The notes beneath the pieces were generated by a model, which was not told the DNA's origin, searched no databases, and saw only the letters and a program-made list of their open reading frames with translations. Shown here piece after piece: positions 60,301-64,000 of a stretch of DNA of 64,000 bases. Source of the DNA: CBDBZL01 sp965213545 (GTDB lineage Bacteria; Pseudomonadota; Alphaproteobacteria; Sphingomonadales; Sphingomonadaceae); contig CBDBZL010000001.1 in assembly GCA_965213545.1 (NCBI GenBank), positions 124,001 through 188,000 of the forward strand. The letters run 5' to 3'. Numbering within the stretch: the first letter of the stretch is position 1; each line of letters begins with the position of its first letter. Made by a program: the position numbers and the translations under genes.

Positions 60301-60467
60301 AGTTCATCTCCAGCGACGAGCAGCTGCGATTGTTCGCTATCCGCCTCGAGCGTTGTCTCCTGCGCCAGTACCGGTGCCGCGCTCATCGCCCAAGAGGCAA
60401 CCGTCAGCGCGACGATCTTGCCAGTCCGCTTGTCCGGCAGCGTCGTTCTTCCGATCATCGCCCGCAT
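57384..60467 (-). CDS. TonB-dependent receptor
   Basis: A 1027-residue outer-membrane receptor. The signal ends near residue 36 (AAPVLAQE). The plug has DTIVVTGTLLGVE near residue 58, SINLRGLGPQRTLVLLNGRRIAQSVSG and RIEILKDGAAATYGSDAVAGVVNFVTRE. The barrel contains several Cys (EGCEA, DYCARFGEAAGC, PGSVLGGAPTC) and ends in RIALTTAF with an aromatic C-terminus. This size and NGRRI pattern is frequent in Sphingomonadales peptide or xylan-type receptors; ligand unknown. Its downstream neighbour is the exported LD-carboxypeptidase. Confidence 0.93.
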   Translation of the reverse strand: MRAMIGRTTLPDKRTGKIVALTVASWAMSAAPVLAQETTLEADSEQSQLLVAGDELPADTIVVTGTLLGVEADRGTLPVDVITARDLERAGAPSLLDLVRSLPASAGVLGDSAPFDGRSQFNQGSASINLRGLGPQRTLVLLNGRRIAQSVSGNVPLVDINLMPVGALDRIEILKDGAAATYGSDAVAGVVNFVTREAQKGFVASADYRFIDGSDGDWSTALSWGGQSGAARLLFSAGWQHRSELRPSERQATLLPYAQNPQGGWSGGGNPGNFDFDGRLNGLAFTADEGCEAAGGFRSLPGSTSDLCFTNFLAFSNLIEPEDRIQLIGDVEIDLSSATRFRVTALAGHTDTVLNTSPSFLPTIAPSASAAFGGTGLFTIPAYAPALADYCARFGEAAGCALDASGAPAQAALAFPVRFRPFLVGGNPLFDNDRRTAALDRTSQSAQLTGEIVHELDDGLALTAGLTWSSYFRRFEVGDAFVDLFQNALAGFGGPDCRFASPASRAGLSAEQLATVAGTQGCTFFNPFSTAIEADAITGEGNPNYAGAGNPLGLSSAPGTGLVNELATIDHFYNVWERTASTRLFVADLVFAGGSGIEMTGGELQFAIGAQYRRDNYARTYQGGTDIDQFPCPGSVLGGAPTCDPQTGALGFIGAGRDVSASSDVAAVFGELQAPVTRRLSLQLAARYEHYGAGTGATFDPQLRARYEVARGLTFRSGVGTTFRAPPPQNTGADLVVLTFIGGAFRAVDLLADPELSPERATSWNAGLTLDRSGLTANLDLWRTHLTGAIEAEPVSGIVQALFGANGRANCGNPAFAALEARFNFAGGSCGAANVQRLATFAFNSADITTSGVDLGARYDWRTAGGMDFRTGVEASYVLEYKVADTLVEGVLVQPAFDAAGKLNFQTTAYPLPRLKGRAWVEAQAGRHALRLQAGHVGSYTDQRSELFTPNNATLAGIAVKRGERIGAFSTFDAIGRWQAGHGLTLTLALLNVLDEAPPFARLDQNYDPLTAHALGRTARIALTTAF

Positions 60468-60690
60468 CGGCGCGCCGTTAGGCGAGCGCGCTGCCCTGCG
60501 TCAATCATGCGACCGCCACCGCCGAGCCGCCCGATTGCCAGCCTCCGCCAGGCAGTATATAGCTGCCGCCTTGCGCCCCGGTCCTCGCGCGACACGGCTC
60601 GACCCTAGGTCCCGTGTCCCCGCGCCCCGGGGCGATCGCATTTGCGAACGGGCGACCAGCCGGTACGCCGTCGAACGAGGAAGCCTGCGC

Positions 60691-61500
60691 ATGACCCGCC
60701 GCCGCCAGATCTACGAAGGCAAGGCAAAGATCCTTTACGAGGGTCCCGAACCCGGCACCATCATCCAATATTTCAAGGACGACGCCACCGCCTTCAACGC
60801 ACAGAAGAAAGGCACGATCAACGGCAAGGGCGTCATCAACAACCGTATTTCCGAGCATGTCTTCCTCAAGCTGGGCCATATCGGCATCCCCACCCATTTC
60901 ATCCGCCGGCTCAATATGCGCGAGCAGCTCGTGCGCCAGGTGGAGATCATTCCGCTCGAGGTGGTGGTGCGCAATGTCGCTGCGGGTTCGTTGTCGAAGC
61001 GCCTGGGGATCGAAGAGGGCGAGCAACTGCCGCACACGTTGATCGAATATTGCCTCAAGGCCGATGAACTGGGCGATCCGCTGGTGGCCGAGGAACATAT
61101 CGCATGTTTTAACTGGGCCGGGCACGAGGAGATGCAGGACATCGCCTCCATGGCAATCCGGATCAATGATTTCATGAGCGGCATGTTCGCCGCGATCGGT
61201 ATCCGTCTTATCGACTTCAAACTCGAGTTCGGGCGTTTGTGGGAGGATGATTATAGTCGCATCATCCTGGCCGACGAGATCAGCCCCGACAGCTGCCGTC
61301 TGTGGGACGCCACCAGCGGGGAAAAGCTCGACAAGGACCGCTTCCGCCGTGATCTGGGCGGCGAGGAACAGGCCTATCAGGAGGTTGCCCGCCGTTTGGG
61401 GCTGCTTCAGGGCGAGGACGATACCGGGCCGGGCGAAGTGCTCGACATGAGCGCGCATCGCTCACGCCTGCGTCAAGGTCCGGCCAAGGGGAAGAAATAG
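60691..61500 (+). CDS. purC: SAICAR synthase
   Basis: A 269-residue enzyme that joins CAIR and aspartate in purine synthesis. MTRRRQIYEGKAKILYEG is the ATP-loop start; HFIRRLNMREQLVRQVEIIPLEVVVRNVAAGSLSKRLG carries the phosphate site, and LIDFKLEFGRLW and LADEISPDSCRLWD are the conserved Asp/Glu motifs. A 25-residue Gly/Arg/Lys tail is longer than in E. coli. ATG 60691 is chosen by conservation (the frame is open to 60103 over the receptor). Divergent from the TonB receptor across 223 bases. Confidence 0.96.
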   Translation: MTRRRQIYEGKAKILYEGPEPGTIIQYFKDDATAFNAQKKGTINGKGVINNRISEHVFLKLGHIGIPTHFIRRLNMREQLVRQVEIIPLEVVVRNVAAGSLSKRLGIEEGEQLPHTLIEYCLKADELGDPLVAEEHIACFNWAGHEEMQDIASMAIRINDFMSGMFAAIGIRLIDFKLEFGRLWEDDYSRIILADEISPDSCRLWDATSGEKLDKDRFRRDLGGEEQAYQEVARRLGLLQGEDDTGPGEVLDMSAHRSRLRQGPAKGKK

Positions 61501-61669
61501 GCGTCGATTTTGCTGTCGCACCGGCGGTGAATGGTGACCGGGCAGACAACTCGCGGCATTGCGCTAACAGCGCGGCAACAGGCGTTGACCGGTGCGAACA
61601 GAAAGCTGCGCGAAGGATTCGCACCGCTACCCCCGGCATGGATACAGTCCTACATACCCGATAGCGGCG

Positions 61670-64000
61670 CTAATGCATCGCCATCCGTTCGCTGAGTATC
61701 GCGGCGACCTTGTCAGTAATCTCACGCACCGAAAACGGCTTGGCGATGAAATGGGCGGCGGCAAGTTCCAGTTCGTCGCGCAGCTGGCCCTCGGCATAGC
61801 CGGACATGAACAGCACCGGCAGGTTCGGGGCGCGCTTGCGGAGCGCGCGCGCCATCGCCGGTCCGTCGATCCCGGGCATCACAACGTCGCTTATGAGGAT
61901 ATCGAACGGCCCGGAACTATCGAAGGCGCTTAGCCCATCCTCTCCGTCCGACGCGCTCACCACCCGGTAACCGGCGCGCACCAGCGCTCGCTCGGCAACG
62001 CGCCGAACCATGTCCTCGTCCTCGACCAGCAGAACCCTGGCACCGGTCGATGCGCGGTCATCCGCTTTTGCCGGGACCCGCGCAGCGCCCATGGCCTCGA
62101 GCCGCAGCCGCTCGATCTCCTCGGGGGTTGCCTGATGCGCAGGCAGGAATACCAGAAACCTTGCTCCGCGAGGTTCGCCCCCCTCACCGGGAATGTTTTC
62201 CGCAAAGATGAAGCCGCCCGACTGCTTGACGATGCCATAGACCGTTGACAAGCCGAGCCCGGTGCCCTTGCCCACCTCCTTGGTGGTGAAGAAGGGCTCG
62301 AAAATCTTGCCGAGCAGAGCACGCGGGATGCCTCCGCCGTCGTCCTCGATCTCCAGTACGCTATAATCGCCTTCGGGAATGAAATCATTGCCCAGGCTAC
62401 GGATCGCTTCCCGCCGCATCGGCCGCACGGTAAGCGTCAGAGTGCCGCTCGCCTGCTCGCCGCGACGCTCGCGGATGGCATCGCGGGCATTGACGGCAAG
62501 GTTCATGACCACTTGCTCGACCTGACGCTTGTCGGCCCGCACCGGCCACGAGCCGGGCTCTTCGCGAACATCGAGCGCCACGCGCGCACCGAGTAACCGG
62601 CCGAGCAGATCGGTCATGCCGGCGATCACCGCCGGTAGCGCGATGGTCTCAGGCTCGAGCGTCTGTTGGCGAGAGAAGGCGAGCAACTGGCGCGTGAGGC
62701 TTGCCGCCCGGTTCGAGTTCTCCTTGATCTCCTCGATGTCCTGATGATCTTCCTCGCCCGGCGCGTGCCGCTCGAGCATGAGATCGCAGGTGCCGATGAT
62801 CGCGGTTAGCAAGTTGTTGAAATCATGCGCCACGCCGCCCGCAAGCTGACCCACTGCCTGCATCTTGGTCTGCTGTGCGACCTCCCGCTTGAGCCGGTTC
62901 TCCTCGGTCATGTCAGCTAGGGTGATAAGCACCGCCACCTTACCCGCCCCGCGCACGCCGACCAGACCGAGCATAATGGGCTCTTCGGGACTTTGGGCAA
63001 GCCGGACCGTCAGATCGGTGCTGGACTCGTTCCCGAAAGCATGACGGCGCACCGCATCGGCGAGCACCGGCTTGTCTTCGCGCAGGACCAGGTCAGAGGG
63101 GTAGACCGGCAAACGCTCCGCCTCGTCAGTTCGGGCAATGCCGGAAGCGCGGCGAAAGGCGGGGTTGGCGAAAAGCAGACGCCCATCGCGGCCGGCCGCG
63201 GCAAGACCGAAGGGAATGTGCTCGACAAGCCTTGCGATCAGCATGCGCGGCGCATTCGCCGGATCATTTTCACACTGTTGAATCAGACCGCTATCGAACA
63301 TCATGACGAGGCGGTCGGGCGCGCCGGGTCCAGCCGTGTCGCTTGCGCGGTCCGAAAGCGGCACATCGATATGAGCGCGGGTATCGTCCTTCGATAGATC
63401 GGGAGAGAAACGCAGCAATCCTGCTTCATCCGGCTGTGTCGGAAGCTGCGGGCACGCCCCGGTCGTCAGATCGCTCTGCGCCCCTTCGCATAGACGGTCG
63501 GCAGACGCGTTGCTGGCTACGAGCAATCCTTCCGAACCGACAAGACCAACTGCGATGCCTGCATTCCCGAGCACCTGGCCGACAGGACCGGCGATGACCC
63601 GCGCCAGCTCGCCGGCCGGGTCTTGCGAGCCGGTTTCGGCGAAATGCCAGGCCAAGCGCGCCTCGCCGCTGCCGATGGTTCGGACATGCACGCGCCAATT
63701 CCGTCCGGCGTAAGCGATGGCCGTCGCTCCGCCCGATCCGTCACGCCAAGCCATGCGCGCCTGCTGTGCGAGCGCCTCGCCGGCATCTGGGTCGAGCTCG
63801 AGCCGGGTGGGTGGCGATCCGCCAAAGCTGTGCGTGTAGGCTTCGCTTGCGCATACCAGGCGATTGGCACGATCGGTAACCGCCGTGGCCAGCCCCGCCT
63901 GATCGGCGACGGTAAGGACGGAGGACCAGTCCTCAGCCGGTTCCGGCGCGCTTTCATCCGCCCCGCCCGCTGCCGGCCGCATCCGCGCTCCAACAACGCC
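61670..64000 (-). CDS. cckA: Cell-cycle hybrid histidine kinase CckA-like (5' end outside window)
   Basis: At least 776 residues visible; the frame is open to the right edge and no upstream stop is seen, so the start may lie beyond it. ATG 63982 is possible. PAS-like segments lie at residues about 150-400 from 63982. HisKA has GGVAHDFNNLLTAIIGTCDLML, HATPase has ADKRQVEQVVMNLAVNARDAIRE, DDGGGIPRALLGKIFEPFFTTKEVGKGTGLGLSTVYGIV, and a C-terminal receiver has VLLVEDEDMVRR and ILISDVVMPGIDG. CckA works through ChpT to set phosphorylation of CtrA. No membrane helix is seen in the visible part, which supports a missing N-terminus. Confidence 0.9.
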   Translation of the reverse strand, partial: GVVGARMRPAAGGADESAPEPAEDWSSVLTVADQAGLATAVTDRANRLVCASEAYTHSFGGSPPTRLELDPDAGEALAQQARMAWRDGSGGATAIAYAGRNWRVHVRTIGSGEARLAWHFAETGSQDPAGELARVIAGPVGQVLGNAGIAVGLVGSEGLLVASNASADRLCEGAQSDLTTGACPQLPTQPDEAGLLRFSPDLSKDDTRAHIDVPLSDRASDTAGPGAPDRLVMMFDSGLIQQCENDPANAPRMLIARLVEHIPFGLAAAGRDGRLLFANPAFRRASGIARTDEAERLPVYPSDLVLREDKPVLADAVRRHAFGNESSTDLTVRLAQSPEEPIMLGLVGVRGAGKVAVLITLADMTEENRLKREVAQQTKMQAVGQLAGGVAHDFNNLLTAIIGTCDLMLERHAPGEEDHQDIEEIKENSNRAASLTRQLLAFSRQQTLEPETIALPAVIAGMTDLLGRLLGARVALDVREEPGSWPVRADKRQVEQVVMNLAVNARDAIRERRGEQASGTLTLTVRPMRREAIRSLGNDFIPEGDYSVLEIEDDGGGIPRALLGKIFEPFFTTKEVGKGTGLGLSTVYGIVKQSGGFIFAENIPGEGGEPRGARFLVFLPAHQATPEEIERLRLEAMGAARVPAKADDRASTGARVLLVEDEDMVRRVAERALVRAGYRVVSASDGEDGLSAFDSSGPFDILISDVVMPGIDGPAMARALRKRAPNLPVLFMSGYAEGQLRDELELAAAHFIAKPFSVREITDKVAAILSERMAMH

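Noticed and set aside
1..64000. CRISPR arrays, prophage, insertion sequences, rRNA
   Set aside because: I saw no regularly spaced repeats with spacers, no integrase or transposase motifs and no rRNA-like tracts.

Overview
The window is a GC-rich, densely packed chromosomal segment of an alphaproteobacterium, most likely order Sphingomonadales and probably Erythrobacteraceae-like. The evidence is the ChvI/ChvG-RapZ-PTS module next to ATP-type PEP carboxykinase, a CckA-type hybrid kinase, two proteins ending in the PEPxxWA-CTERM variant, two large TonB-dependent receptors, short-form HisG and a K+-independent H+-pyrophosphatase. I see no phage, insertion sequence, rRNA or CRISPR array; the only RNA gene found is tRNA-Phe(GAA).

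Layout. 1-8.4 kb: the tail of a threonine/serine dehydratase, trehalose synthesis (otsB, otsA), a glycerate kinase, class I fructose-bisphosphate aldolase, then a 2Fe-2S ferredoxin behind two tandem cysteine desulfurases, divergent from an alpha/beta hydrolase. 8.5-12 kb: DUF3597 protein, an exported DUF885 protein and a membrane-anchored endonuclease/exonuclease/phosphatase-fold protein. 12-19.5 kb: pckA, the ChvI/ChvG two-component system, rapZ, a mannose-family EIIA, HPr with a non-canonical start, and an RNA methyltransferase; the usual hprK is missing from this order. 19.5-22.4 kb: a type III polyketide synthase, methyltransferase and FAD oxidoreductase operon, the best candidate here for an uncharacterised biosynthetic system. 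22.5-30.6 kb: truA-fmt, recR, def, a cysteine-rich copper-storage-like protein, DUF421 protein, rmuC and a lipoprotein. 30.6-39.1 kb: a class A PBP, a PEP-CTERM protein, cobS without cobT, an MpaB/DUF2236 protein, a J-domain protein, bolA, a GST, pirin and an amphi-Trp protein. 39.2-45.8 kb: hisG-hisD-nusB-thiL, hppA and tesB. 45.9-53.1 kb: a second PEP-CTERM protein, uvrC, an animal-type haem peroxidase and a TonB receptor with a glycine-rich insert. 53.3-56.3 kb: infA-maf-RNase E/G-like-yacG, tRNA-Phe and wrbA. 56.3-64 kb: an exported LD-carboxypeptidase behind a TonB receptor, purC, and cckA running off the right edge.

The chromosome links carbon and nitrogen signalling (ChvGI, RapZ, truncated PTS) with gluconeogenesis (pckA), and carries housekeeping operons (histidine, formyl-Met processing, UvrC, IF-1, PurC). 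Several genes lack ATG starts: infA and the DUF421 gene use TTG; pckA, truA, nusB and the GST use GTG; HPr appears to use CTG, and the gene near 10.95 kb may use ATA. No stretch longer than 300 bases is free of genes. The longest gaps (11939-12205, 35040-35326, 46463-46713, 1919-2140, 60468-60690) hold only leaders, short repeats or nothing I can name. Functional calls come from reading motifs and family resemblance, not from searches.
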